A DNA stretch of 64,000 nt, taken from positions 14,396,538 through 14,460,537 of the forward strand of contig OY757017.1 in assembly GCA_963580285.1 (NCBI GenBank), read 5' to 3'. Positions 20,818 to 30,848 of this stretch are shown piece by piece. The stretch is from Lucinisca nassula. Its lineage: Eukaryota; Mollusca; Bivalvia; Lucinida; Lucinidae. A model generated the notes under the pieces. It saw only the letters and a program-made list of their open reading frames with translations. It did not search any database and was not told where the DNA came from. Numbering within the stretch: the first letter of the stretch is position 1; every line of letters starts with the position of its first letter. The position numbers and the translations under genes are program-made.

Positions 20818-20984
20818 ATAGAAGCCTCTGTTGTGTAGTGCTCATGCTACTCGCCTCTTAAATCAGGGGTCCCAGGATTGATCCCAGGCTTCTCCAGACT
20901 TTTGGATGAGTCTTTAAACTGAGGACCCGTCTCCGTTTGACCTTAGCTGTTGGTGAGACGTAAAACTCAAACACTCACTCACTC
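20818..20984 (+). mobile_element. S2 SINE with target duplication
   Basis: AGCCTCTGTTGTGTAGTGCT, B box GGATTGATCCC, tail GAGACGTAAAACTCAAACAC. The duplication ATTGACTCTTAAA lies at 20,805-20,817 and 20,985-20,997. Confidence 0.82.
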
Positions 20985-21056
20985 ATTGACTCTTAAAGCA
21001 CCCTATTAATTTCATGAAGTGCGGAGGGGCATATAGTTTTGCCCTTGTCCATACAT

Positions 21057-21365
21057 TTGTGTGTTTGATTTGATGTTTAACATCCCTGTCAACACTGTAT
21101 AGGTCATTTTGGAGACGTTGCTTCCAGTTTTGTGGGACTTTTACCCAATATTGAGATGAAATGACATCTCAAGCCCTGCCGCCCAATGAAACCAATATGG
21201 TTAATATGCATTGACTGACCGCCTCACAAAATTGCCTGGGCAGGCTTAGGCATTCTAAGCGGTTTACCACTACTCATGTGCGGTCGGTTTCAGCTCTGCG
21301 TGGAAGTACCATGCAGCCCAATCTATTTTTCCAAGCCCCGATTGGTGGGGGCCCCAAATTGGTTT
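21057..21365 (-). mobile_element. family A retroposon
   Basis: Inverted near-complete copy, from TTTGATTTGATGTTTAACAT to CCCCGATTGGTGGGGGCCCC. Confidence 0.78.
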
Positions 21366-21439
21366 GTTTGGGGTTGGTGGGCCCCGTTGACGCTTATGGT
21401 CATCTAGACTGTTTTTTTTTAATTATTTTGCGGGGAAAA

Positions 21440-21575
21440 TAAAGCTTAAAAGTACATTGTCAAGCCTTATCTTCCCTGAAAAATAAGTTTTTCAGGGAAA
21501 ATATGTCTTGAAATCACATGTAAATCATCTGCCCAATAAGGCTTGACAAGATCTGTGAATCATCTGTCCATCAAG
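21440..21575. repeat. palindromic precursor of the 35-bp satellite
   Basis: TGTCAAGCCTTATCTTCCCT GAAAAATAAG pairs with TTTTTCAGGGAAAATATGTC TTGA, and degenerate satellite units follow. A related arrangement (GTCAAGCCTAACTTTTCC / TTTTTCAGGGTGAACTTGGC) occurs at 21,872-21,935. Confidence 0.65.
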
Positions 21576-21576
21576 G

Positions 21577-21868
21577 CTTGAAGATGTAGATTGGGCTGCA
21601 CTATGCTTCCACGCAGAGCTGAAATCGACCACACACATGAGTACTGGTAAACAGCTTAAAGACTCTAAGCCTGCCCAGGCAAAAATGGTGTGAGTCACAC
21701 TGTCCATGCATATAATAAACCCTTTTGGTTTCATTGGGCTGCAGGGCTTGAGAAGTCATTTAATCACTGTATCGGGTAAAAGTTTCACAAAATTGGAAGC
21801 AATGTCTCCAAAATTACCTAAATAGTGTTGATGGGAACGTTGAACCCCAAATCAATCAATCAATCAAT
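21577..21868 (+). mobile_element. family A retroposon within the satellite precursor region
   Basis: Near-complete copy (TCAAGGCTTGAAGATGTAGA ... CCCCAAATCAATCAATCAAT) interrupting the degenerate start of the 35-bp satellite. Confidence 0.75.
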
Positions 21869-22850
21869 TTAATGTCAAGCCTAACTTTTCCTTAAAAATA
21901 TGTTTAAATTATTTTTCAGGGTGAACTTGGCTTGATATTGCATGTGAATCATCTGCCCAATAAGGCTTGACATCACATGTGAATCATCTGCCCAATAGTG
22001 CTTGACATTGCATGTGAATCATCTGCCCAATAAGGCTTGACATCACATGTGAATCATCTGCCCAATAGTGCTTGACATTGCATGTTAATCATCTGCCCAA
22101 TAAGGCTTGACATTGCATGTTAATCATCTGCCCAATAAGGCTTGACATCACATGTGAATCATCTGTCAAAAAAGGCTTGACATTGCATGAGAATCATCTG
22201 CCCAATAAGGCTTGACATCACATGTTGATCATCTGCCCAATAAGGCTTGACATTGCATGTTAATCATCTGCCCAATAATGCTTGACATCACATGTTAATC
22301 ATCTGTCAAATAAGGCTTGACATTGCATGTTAATCATCTGCCCAATAAGGCTTGACATCACATGTTAATCATCTGCCCAATAACGCTTGACATCACATGT
22401 GAATCATCTGCCCAATAGTGCTTGACATTGCATGTGAATCATCTGCCCAATAAGGCTTGACATTGCATGTTAATCATCTGCCCAATAAGGCTTGACATCA
22501 CATGTGAATCATCTGTCAAAAAAGGCTTGACATTGCATGAGAATCATCTGCCCAATAAGGCTTGACACCACATGTTAATCATCTGCCCAATAAGGCTTGA
22601 CATTGCATGTTAATCATCTGCCCAATAAGGCTTGACATCACATGTTAATCATCTGTCAAATAAGGTTTGACATTGCATGTTAATCATCTGCCCAATAAGG
22701 CTTGACATCATATGTTAATCATCTGCCCAATAAGGCTTGACATCACATGAGAATCATCTGCCCAATAAGGCTTGACATCACATGTTAATCATCTGCCCAA
22801 TAAGGCTTGACATTGCATGTTAATCATCTGCCCAATAAGGCTTGAGTATA

Positions 22851-23117
22851 TAAATTCAGAAAAATATATAACCGCAATGACTTCAGCACCCAATTTCGTA
22901 AAATCATTCTTCGATATAAAAAGATTGGGTACAACATGGATATTATACGACAGACTGCATGCATGGTAGTTAACCCAATCACGGTTGGCAACTTTGCTTC
23001 CCTCTTTAATTGCACGCCGGTGGGTCAGGCCTCAGATTCTATGACGGCTCCAACGTAAAGGCTTATTGAAAATTAAAGAGATAATGTTGGTTGGTGCCTG
23101 ATGCTCTGTCTCTGGTC
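22851..23117. other. unidentified sequence inside the satellite, adjoining element X
   Basis: About 270 bp of non-satellite DNA (attcagaaaaatatataacc ... gatgctctgtctctggtc) sits between the satellite and element X. I see no coding potential or recognisable repeat in it. It may be part of the same insertion. Confidence 0.5.
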
Positions 23118-23621
23118 GGGCTCATCGGAGTCTAACTGTTGGTTTTCATTTGCTCCAGCATTTCAGTGGTTTCTTGCTGTCCAGTCCTCACCGTTGTCTC
23201 ACCTCTGTGGTTCTTTGATTTCTGTGTTCACGGAGATGTTGCACTGATGAGTTAGGAGGCCTTCATGCGGACTGAACAAATTTTTTGTCTAAATCGCAGC
23301 GGAAGTAAGGGCGAGGATTGTGGCCACGTAAAATCGATTTAAGCCCCCCGGTGGAGATCTTCCACTGACCGTTCCAAGGCGGCTCTTCTGTGGCGATTTA
23401 TTTATGTTGTTGTTTGTTACTTACTGTGTGTATCACTTGTGTCTTTTAATTTTGGATGGCCATATGGCCATTTTGTGGGAAAGTAACTGTCCATATGGCC
23501 TTCCTTTGTTTAGGTTTCCATTATGGTCTGGTCGCTTAATGTTTGTATTTCTTTCCCTTTGGTGTCTTTTATGGATGGAGTAAGTTAATTGTATCAATTC
23601 CTTATCTTTGTTTTACTTCTA
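23118..23621 (+). mobile_element. element X, copy 2, inside the 35-bp satellite
   Basis: It is near-identical to 504-1,005, with a handful of substitutions and small indels. Its right end meets the resumed satellite within about 7 bp, so X or a slightly larger unit inserted after the array formed. Confidence 0.7.
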
Positions 23622-26084
23622 TTTTGATATCACATGTGAATCATCTGTCAAATAAGGCTTGACATCACATATTAATCATCTGCCCAATAAGGCTTGACAT
23701 CACATGAGAATCATCTGCCCAATAAGGCTTGACATCACATGTGAATCATCTGCCCAATAAGGCTTGACATCACATGTGAATCATCTGCCCAATAAGGCTT
23801 GACATTACATGTGAATCGTCTGCCCAATAAGGCTTGACATTGCATGTTAATCATCTGCCCAATAAGGCTTGACATCACATGTGAATCATCTGCCCAATAA
23901 GGCTTGACATCACATGTGAATTATCTGCCCAATAAGGCTTGACATTACATTTGAATCATCTGCCCAATAAGGTTTGACATTGCATGTTAATCATCTGCCC
24001 AATAAGGCTTGACATTGCAGGTGAATCATCTGCCCAATAAGGCTTGACATCACATGTGAATCATCTGCCTTATAAGGCTTGACATTGCATGAGAATCATC
24101 TGCCCAATAAGGCTTGACATCACATGTGAATCATCTGCCCAATAAGGCTTGACATTGCATGTGAATCATCTGTCAAAAAAGGCTTGACATCACATGTGAA
24201 TCATCTGTCAAATAAGGCTTGACATCACATGAGAATCATCTGCCCAATAAGGCTTGACATTGCATGTGAATCATCTGCCCAATAAGGCTTGACATTGCAT
24301 GTTAATCATCTGCCCAATAAGGCTTGACATCACATGTGAATCATCTGCCCAATAAGGCTTGACATCACATGTGGATCATCTGCCCAATAAGGCTTGACAT
24401 CACATGTGTATCATCTGCCCTATAAGGCTTGACATTACATGTGAATCATCTGCCCAATAAGGCTTGACATCACATGTGAATCATCTGCCCTATAAGGCTT
24501 GACATTACATGTGAATCATCTGCCCAATAAGGCTTGACATCACATGTGAATCATCTGCCCAATAAGGCTTGACATTACATGTGAATCATCTGCCCAATAA
24601 GGCTTGACATCACATGTGAATCATCTGCCCTATAAGGCTTGACATTGCATGAGAATCATCTGCCCAATAAGGCTTGACATCACATGTGAATCATCTGCTC
24701 AATAAGGCTTGACATCACATGTGAATCATCTGTCAAAAAAGGCTTGACATCACATGTGAATCATCTGTCAAATAAGGCTTGACATCACATGAGAATCATC
24801 TGCCCAATAAGGCTTGACATTGCATGAGAATCATCTGCCCAATAAGGCTTGACATTGCATGTGAATCATCTGCCCAATAAGGCTTGACATTGCATGTTAA
24901 TCATCTGCCCAATAAGGCCTGACATCACATGTGAATCATCTGCCCAATAAGGCTTGACATCACAGTGAATCATCTGCCCAATAAGGCTTGACATCACATG
25001 TGAATCATCTGCCCAATAAGGCTTGACATCACATGTGAATCATCTGCCCAATAAGGCTTGACATTGCATGTGAATCATCTGCCCAATAAGGCTTGACATC
25101 ACATGTGAATCATCTGCCCAATAAGGCTTGACATCACATGTGAATCATCTGCCCAATAAGGCTTGACATCACATGTGAATCATCTGCCCTATAAGGCTTG
25201 ACATTATATGTGAATCATCTGCCCAATAAGGCTTGACATCACATGTGAATCATCTGCCCAATAAGGCTTGACATCACATGTGAATCATCTGCCCAATAAG
25301 GCTTGACATTACATGTGAATCATCTGCCCAATAAGGCTTGACATCACATGTGAATCAACTGCCCTATAAGGCTTGACATTACATGTGAATCATCTGCCCA
25401 ATAAGGCTTGACATTGCATGTTAATCATCTGCCCAATAAGGCTTGACATCACATGTGAATCATCTGCCCAATAAGGCTTAACATTACATGTGAATCATCT
25501 GCCCAATAAGGCTTGACATTACATGTGAATCATCTGCCCAATAAGGCTTGACATTGCATGAGAATCATCTGCCCAATAAGGCTTGACATTGCATGTTAAT
25601 CATCTGCCCAATAAGGCTTGACATCACATGTTAATCATCTGCCCAATAAGGCTTGACATCACATGTGAATCATCTGCCCAATAAGGCTTGACATTACATG
25701 TGAATCATCTGCCCAATAAGGCTTGACATTGCATGTGAATCATCTGCCAAATAAGGCTTGACATTACATGTGAATCATCTGCCCAATAAGGCTTGACATC
25801 ACATGTGAATCATCTGCCCAATAAGGCTTGACATCACATGTAAATCATCTGCCCAATAAGGCTTGACATCACATGTGAATCATCTGCCCAATAAGGCTTG
25901 ACATTGCATGTGAATCATCTGCCCAATAAGGCTTGACATCACATGTGAATCATCTGCCCAATAAGGCTTGACATCACATGTGAATCATCTGCCCAATAAG
26001 GCTTGACATTGCATGTGAATCATCTGCCCAGCAGGTGATTCACATGTAATCTCATAGAAGATATTTGATTTTTTCAGTGTAAGA

Positions 26085-26270
26085 ACAAATTTTATTTCAT
26101 TCATGAAGACCAAAACTGGTATTTTCACTCGTGGCGAGTGAAATTACCAGTTTTGGTGTTCATGAGTGAAATTATTTCACTCATGAAGACCAAAACTGGT
26201 ATTTTCACTCGTGGCGAGTGAAAATACCAGTTTTGGTGTTCATGAGTGAAATAAAATTCTATCTTACACT
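26085..26270. repeat. duplicated hairpin (ACTGGTATTTTCACTCG)
   Basis: The palindromic unit ATTTCATTCATGAAGACCAA AACTGGTATTTTCACTCG and its complement occur twice in tandem, making a four-armed foldback just after the 35-bp satellite ends. Confidence 0.82.
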
Positions 26271-26274
26271 GAAA

Positions 26275-26885
26275 AAACCAAATTTTCTGTTTCTTACATG
26301 CTTCAAAACGGCAATGTTTAGCTTCACCAATCGCATCATTCACCCTCAGAGAAAACTAACTTTGTGCCTGGTCGTTTCGCATTAATTTATGTGTGTCCAA
26401 CATATTTACTGGGTATAATATTGGGTGTAAACTGAAAGTTTGCAGCTGAGAAATAGCCTGGGATGGCATTTCTATGAATGGTTACTGAAATAATTGAGAG
26501 ATTAGTTTCCCAAAGGAGGTGTGGCCAGATCTAACGTCACGCAACAAAATACTTGACATCAACATGGAAAATGACGTCATTAACATCTTCGTGACCTGCG
26601 AAGGGGCTTAGCGTCAATTCTAATACACTTAATTAATTTTCAGTCATCTGACATTCGAAAAACTGACCACAGAATTAGATTTCGACATAAAGTAGTCCTA
26701 AACGGTGAAAAATAAAATTATTTGAAACAGTGACAATATCGTTTTCGATTTCACTGAAAGATCTCTATATTTCATTGAAAAGCATGCAAGAAAAGCTTAT
26801 TTTCTCTGAAAAATAAACGAAAATAATTTGAAAAGTAATGATTGGCAGTTTAAGGGTAAAATGAGCTGTATCAAGCAGAAATACC
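26275..26885. other. no recognised gene; one CRE-like palindrome
   Basis: Non-repetitive intronic DNA containing AAATGACGTCATTAAC at about 26,571. No exon or element identified. Confidence 0.45.
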
Positions 26886-26886
26886 T

Positions 26887-27158
26887 TTATCAGGTGGCCT
26901 CGATAGCTCAGTAGTTAGCAAGTTCGACTTATGACCGAGAGGTTGTGGGTTCGAATCAGGCCACCGGAGGTGAGGTGTGTCCTTGGGCAAGACCCGTAAT
27001 GCCACTGCCCCATTCCACCCAGGTGTAAATGGGTAGCAGCTTTGCAATGTCACTGCCTCTCTCCCGCCCCCCTGTCATAACATCCGGAAAGAACTCAGTT
27101 CAAATAAGCTTGAAGCTTTGATCGCATTTGAACAAAAAATAAATTAGTATAAACAAAA
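26887..27158 (+). mobile_element. S3 SINE (tRNA-derived)
   Basis: Head TGGCCTCGATAGCTCAGTAG with B box GTGGGTTCGAATC. The body contains CCTTGGGCAAGACCCGTAAT and CACCCAGGTGTAAATGGGTA. The 3' end is AAATTAGTATAAAC. The acceptor stem and T arm do not pair as in a functional tRNA. Confidence 0.78.
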
Positions 27159-27279
27159 ACTAAATAGCAAATCAACTTGTTTACAAACACAGTCAGAATA
27201 CAGCCGTCCATGTCTGTATGCAGAAAATTAAGTTGAAATGAGCATCCTTATCATTATGATAACACACCCATATGATAAA

Positions 27280-27337
27280 CCAGGGGTCCTGGGTTCGATC
27301 CGGGGCTTCTCCAGACTTCCAGATGAGTTTAAACCAA
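27280..27337 (+). mobile_element. S2 SINE fragment
   Basis: CCAGGGGTCCTGGGTTCGAT CCGGGGCTTCTCCAGACTTC is the internal part of S2. It ends about 80 bp upstream of a FANCA exon. Confidence 0.6.
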
Positions 27338-27418
27338 AAAACTAAAAAACCATATTTGACAATGTCATCTGCTACTGTTATAATTGTTGCTTTAAGGGTT
27401 GATTGTTGTTTTATGAAG

Positions 27419-27512
27419 GCACCAGGTGAGAGGACCTACATGTCAGAAGTGTTACAGTGCCATTCCTGTGAGATTGTCTAGTAGCAGGAATCAGCTCATC
27501 AATCTGCTACAG
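27419..27512 (+). CDS. FANCA: FANCA homologue, internal exon (phase 2 to 0)
   Basis: Acceptor ttgttttatgaag, donor CTACAG|gtaata, 94 nt. It reads HQVRGPTCQKCYSAIPVRLS then SSRNQLINLLQ. The LINLLQ end joins in phase to ELTRMFEDQ of the next exon, matching human IISRLQEMVADLELQQDL. The 5' boundary is less certain: a second in-frame acceptor, gtgttacag, would start the exon at 27,458 and remove 13 residues including the two cysteines. The enclosing intron upstream carries the 35-bp satellite. A further repeat (T8) starts about 18 nt after the donor. Confidence 0.68.
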
Positions 27513-27529
27513 GTAATATTGTTTGTTAG

Positions 27530-27735
27530 CTCGGCTGTTTTCGAAGAAAACGACGAGGTATTGTCATAGCTCTGGCGTCGTCGTGCAAAAACTTTGACAT
27601 TTTGTAATATCTTTGTCATTACTGAACATATTTACCTGAAACTTGGACTAGCTGTTCATTATGAAAAAGGGAACTCATACCAATAGGTGAGGTAACTCTC
27701 AAAATATTTTTGGCACAGTTATGCCCCTTTTTCAC
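27530..27735 (+). mobile_element. T8 tandem-core-type element, single unit
   Basis: Head AGCTCGGCTGTTTTCGAAGA AAACGACGAGG, then GTCGTCGTGCAAAAACTTTG and one unit with TACCTGAAACTTGGACTAG. It starts about 18 nt after a FANCA donor. Confidence 0.6.
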
Positions 27736-28015
27736 ATTACGTGAACAAGTCCGTGAAATAAAGATCCCCCTAAACCCCATTTTATATAGAGAAAACTGGG
27801 GTTTACGTGGGTAAACATTAATTTCCTTATATCTGCTCCAAGACATAGGTTGTGGGTACTCGTTAGAACCGCCTCATTGGGGCGGTTCCAACGTGCACCC
27901 AAAACCTATGTTTGGAGTATAAATAAGAAAATTATCACAAATTTTCATCAGAAAAATTGCCTTTTTTAAGGTTTGAAAAATGTACTATATCACACGGATG
28001 TGTTATCGTAATGAA
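27736..28015. mobile_element. F-type foldback element
   Basis: GAACAAGTCCGTGAAATAAA ... CGTTAGAACCGCCTCATTGG GGCGGTTCCAACGTGCACCC ... CACGGATGTGTTATCGTAAT. Confidence 0.78.
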
Positions 28016-28129
28016 CTTAGAATTTTTGCAGCCAAGCTTTGGCACCTGAATGATGTCAAAAACGTTGGCTTTTTATGATGTCACTCTTGACACTCCTCCA
28101 TCAAGTGTTTTGTTGCATATTTTATATAC

Positions 28130-28262
28130 TTCCAACTTCCTTTCTTGAATCTGTGGAAGAATGAGAGATTTAAAAAGAATGTTGCTGAATGGGCAAGTAT
28201 CGAACCTATGACCTAATCACCAGTCTGTCACGCATCTGACTGAGCCACAGAGGCCAGGGCTT
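28130..28262 (-). mobile_element. S1 SINE fragment, inverted
   Basis: Inverted core and tRNA-like head (ATCGAACCTATGACCTAATC ... GACTGAGCCACAGAGGCC). Confidence 0.65.
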
Positions 28263-28489
28263 CAAGTATCATGAGCCAAGACAAGTGAAAATGCGTCTAT
28301 GAACATTTATAGGTGCACAGTAAAGACTTGCCTTTAAAATATATACTTATACTCAACTTCTTTGAACTTATGCTCAAATTCTTTGAACATGAAATTGATA
28401 TGGCTCATACTTTGCAAATTACCAGCAAATATGGCATAATTTCAGGTTCAGATCAGTATTTGTTTTTAAGCTTTATAAGGTTTAGCAGC

Positions 28490-28750
28490 CCCGTCTACAC
28501 TGTATAGGTCATTTTGGAGACGTTGCTTCCAATTTCGTGGGACTTTTACCCGACACCAAGATGAAATGACATCTCCTGCCATATCACCCAATGAAACAAA
28601 TATTATTTATATGCATGGACGGTCTGACTCGCACCGCTTTGCCTGGGCAGGCTCTAAGCAGTTTACAAGTACTCGTGCGGTCAATTTCAACTCTGCGTGG
28701 AAGCATCATGCAGCCCATCTATTTTTTCAAGCCCCAATTGGCGGGGGCAG
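28490..28750 (-). mobile_element. family A retroposon, tail missing
   Basis: Inverted copy from CCCCGTCTACACTGTATAGG to CCCCAATTGGCGGGGGC. Confidence 0.75.
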
Positions 28751-28889
28751 AGGTTTCAGATCAGTATGAAATAATATTTATCCTGGGTATAGATATTAAA
28801 ATGCCAATTATTGTTGGTGTTTTTGATACTGATGAGTCAAAGTTCATGCTCAAAAAGTTTGTACATGCATTTACTTTCTTAGTGAACCC

Positions 28890-29157
28890 TGTCCATCGGG
28901 GCTTGGAGAACTAGATGGGGCTGCATGGTGCTTCCAGGCTGAGGTGAAACTGACGGAACATTTGGGTACTGGTTAACCGCTTAGAGGGTCTAAGCCTGCT
29001 CAGGCTAAGTAGTGTGAGTCATACCATCCCTTAACTGTAGCGTTTTTTGGGAGGTAGGGCTTGAGATGTCATTTCATCTCAATAGTTGGTAAATGTCCCA
29101 CAAAATGGGAAGCAACATCTTTAAAATGACCTAAATAGTGTTCGCAGGCAATGTTAA
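28890..29157 (+). mobile_element. family A retroposon, tail missing
   Basis: Direct copy from CCATCGGGGCTTGGAGAACT to CAGGCAATGTTAA. It abuts the G repeat that lies just upstream of a FANCA exon. Confidence 0.72.
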
Positions 29158-29394
29158 GGGGGAATAGATACACCTTCTGGGGAGGCAACTCCTGCAAAAG
29201 TATTTTGTCTCCCATGTCAATAGAGGTCACCTCTTTAAGAAAAGAATTTGCTCCTGAAGAGCAAATTCTTTGCTTAAAAAGTTGACCCCTTTTTCTGTGG
29301 GACAGGGCTTAAAGAAAAGCAAACAGGAAGTCCTGAAAGTTGTCTCCTTTTGAAAAATGGCGGAAAAATCTTCCAAGGTGTTCCCATTCCCAGA
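29158..29394 (+). mobile_element. G-type repeat just upstream of a FANCA exon
   Basis: GGGGAATAGATACACCTTCT GGGGAGGCAACTCC ... internal palindrome AAGAATTTGCTCCTGAAGAG CAAATTCTT ... GAAAAATGGCGGAAAAATC, ending CCATTCCC. It ends about 25 nt before the exon at 29,419. Confidence 0.72.
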
Positions 29395-29418
29395 AACAAT
29401 AATTTACGTTCTTCCCAG

Positions 29419-29561
29419 GAGCTGACAAGAATGTTTGAAGACCAGTATGATTTGCCAGGAGGAGAGGTCAGGTTACCATGGTTACCAAGACAGCTAACAA
29501 CACTATGTGATACAGCTTCTTCACCAGTTCAGAAACAGGCTGTAGTACACTCCTTCTTTAG
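29419..29561 (+). CDS. FANCA: FANCA homologue, internal exon with a retroposon at its donor
   Basis: Acceptor cgttcttcccag, 143 nt, phase 0 to 2. It encodes ELTRMFEDQYDLPGGEVRLP, WLPRQLTTLCDTASSPVQK and QAVVHSFFR, aligning with human EMVADLELQQDLIVP and RRLQALTSGW. The donor as it stands is TTTAG|gtttgt. A family-A element follows immediately. Beyond it, at 29,864-29,875, the same 12 bases CCTTCTTTAGGT recur followed by AATT, so the ancestral donor was probably TTTAG|gtaatt. Reading on into the element gives RFVCLI then a stop, so use of the distal donor would truncate the protein. Confidence 0.85.
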
Positions 29562-29563
29562 GT

Positions 29564-29863
29564 TTGTTTGTTTGATTTAAAGTTTAACGTCCAAGTCAAC
29601 ACTGTATAGGTCATTTTGGAGACGTTACTTCCAATTTTGTGGGACTTTTACCCGACATTGAGATGAAATGACATCTCAAGTCCTGTCATCCATTGCAACA
29701 AATAAGGTTAATAAGCATGGATGGTCTGACTCGCACAGCTTTGCCTGGGCAGTCTTAGATGCTCTAAGCGGCTTACCAGTACTCGGGTGCGGTTGGTTTC
29801 AGCTCTGCCTGGAAGCATCATGCAGCCCATCTATTTCTTTAAGCCCCGATGGGCAGGGGCTGC
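29564..29863 (-). mobile_element. family A retroposon at the FANCA splice donor
   Basis: This is a full-length (~300 bp) inverted copy of family A. The target-site duplication CCTTCTTTAGGT is present at 29,552-29,563 and 29,864-29,875. The duplicated target contains the last bases of a FANCA exon and the donor GT. The element runs from the TTGTTTGATTT tail complement to the GCCCCGATGGGCAGGGGC end. Confidence 0.88.
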
Positions 29864-30005
29864 CCTTCTTTAGGTAATTACAGTAAAATTCCGCTATTAA
29901 GACCACCTAAACTTAAGACTAAATCTGCTCTTAAAAGTTTATTGAGAAGGTTTCAGTTATTCTTTCTTTGTGTTTTCTACACCATGTATCTCCTAATAAG
30001 AGACC

Positions 30006-30323
30006 GGCCCTGATAGCTCAGTTGGTAGAGTGTCCGCTTTGGGGAGCGGGAGGTCACGGGTTCGATCCCTGGGCCACGACATACCAAAGTCGTTAAGAAT
30101 GGTACTAGCTGCTCCTCGCTTGGCACTCAGATTTACGGGTTAGAGCTAGGACTGGTCGACCCAGTGTCAGGATAATGTGACTGGGTGTGGTATCATGTAT
30201 TGTGTCTGGGACATGATACTTCAGTGAGACAGCACTATAAAAAAGTGAGCATTGAGCTCCCTGTCGCAACCAGACACCGTCGTGATATGACTGAAAAGTT
30301 GTTGAAAGCGACTTTAAACCCGA

Positions 30324-30361
<38 letters not shown>

Positions 30362-30375
30362 ACACACACACACAC
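30006..30375 (+). mobile_element. S4 SINE with perfect 18-bp target duplication
   Basis: The tRNA-like head GGCCCTGATAGCTCAGTTGG has B box GGGTTCGATCCC and an anticodon-loop-like CTTTGGGG. A ~230-bp body follows, ending ACTTTAAACCCGAATT(CA)n. ATCTCCTAATAAGAGACC occurs exactly at 29,988-30,005 and 30,376-30,393, so the insertion is recent. The host is a P-type MITE. Confidence 0.88.
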
Positions 30376-30376
30376 A
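30330..30376. repeat. (CA)n microsatellite at the S4 SINE tail
   Basis: A dinucleotide run with one interruption, acting as the SINE tail. The open frames through it on both strands are artefacts. Confidence 0.95.
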
Positions 30377-30589
30377 TCTCCTAATAAGAGACCACCTTTT
30401 GGACTGTTCAAAAGGTGGTCTTAATATCGGAATTTTACTGTATCCCATATTTACTGTATGTATTCTGACAGATAAGCGTGAGCAAACAGTGTAGACCCAG
30501 ATGAGACTTCACAGAATGCCAAAAGTGTAAACAGACTCATCATATTCTATATTAAGCTTTATGATACCAGTCACCAAAGCAGACTGCAT

Positions 30590-30848
30590 TTTCAAATATC
30601 GTTTTTGTTGCGCCAGTTTTAAGCATGGTGCAATAGGAGTCTGGTTTTCTGTCGTTCATTCATCTGAACATCAAGCCATCAACATTTGCGACCACCCTAT
30701 TTTTGTCGTACCTGCTTTTAAGCATGATGCGATATAGGAGTTGAATTTTCCGTCCGTTCGTCAAGCCGTCAACATTTGCGACCACCCTTACTACCACCCT
30801 AATGTAAGAGTGCATTTCTTGAAAAATATAGGAGCTTCATTAATGATA
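30590..30848 (+). repeat. dispersed repeat hosting the Tc1-like element, left part
   Basis: Two tandem copies of TTGTTGCGCCAGTTTTAAGC ... CAACATTTGCGACCACCC. Its continuation after the transposon is 32,975-33,240. Confidence 0.65.

Larger units (their letters stand above)
21930..26033. repeat. 35-bp satellite array, about 95 units, split by a ~0.77-kb insertion
   Basis: The unit is AATAAGGCTTGACATCACAT followed by GTGAATCATCTGCCC. It runs from about 21,930 to 22,850 and again from 23,628 to 26,033. Variants alternate at two places: CACATGTGAATC, TGCATGTTAATC, TGCATGAGAATC or TACATGTGAATC in one, and CCCAAT, TCAAAT, TCAAAA or CCCTAT in the other. Divergent degenerate units occur at 21,500-21,590. 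The array lies in the FANCA intron between the exons at 20,616 and 27,419. There are no unique spacers, so it is not CRISPR-like. Confidence 0.95.
29879..30442. mobile_element. P-type MITE with 29-bp inverted repeats, split by S4
   Basis: Ends TACAGTAAAATTCCGCTATT (then AAGACCACC) and its complement at 30,414-30,442. Without the S4 SINE it is about 175 bp. Confidence 0.82.

Noticed and set aside
21930..26033. Regular 35-bp direct repeats resembling a CRISPR array
   Set aside because: There are no unique spacers, since units are contiguous with sequence variants. No cas genes are present and the context is a eukaryotic intron.
26893..26965. tRNA-like sequence with good A and B boxes
   Set aside because: Acceptor and T-arm pairing fail under a standard tRNA layout. 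The same head recurs at 44,470 and 56,760 with a common 3' body, so it is a SINE head.
30006..30076. tRNA-Pro-like gene (anticodon-loop CTTTGGGG)
   Set aside because: It is followed by a SINE body and CA tail and bounded by an 18-bp target duplication.
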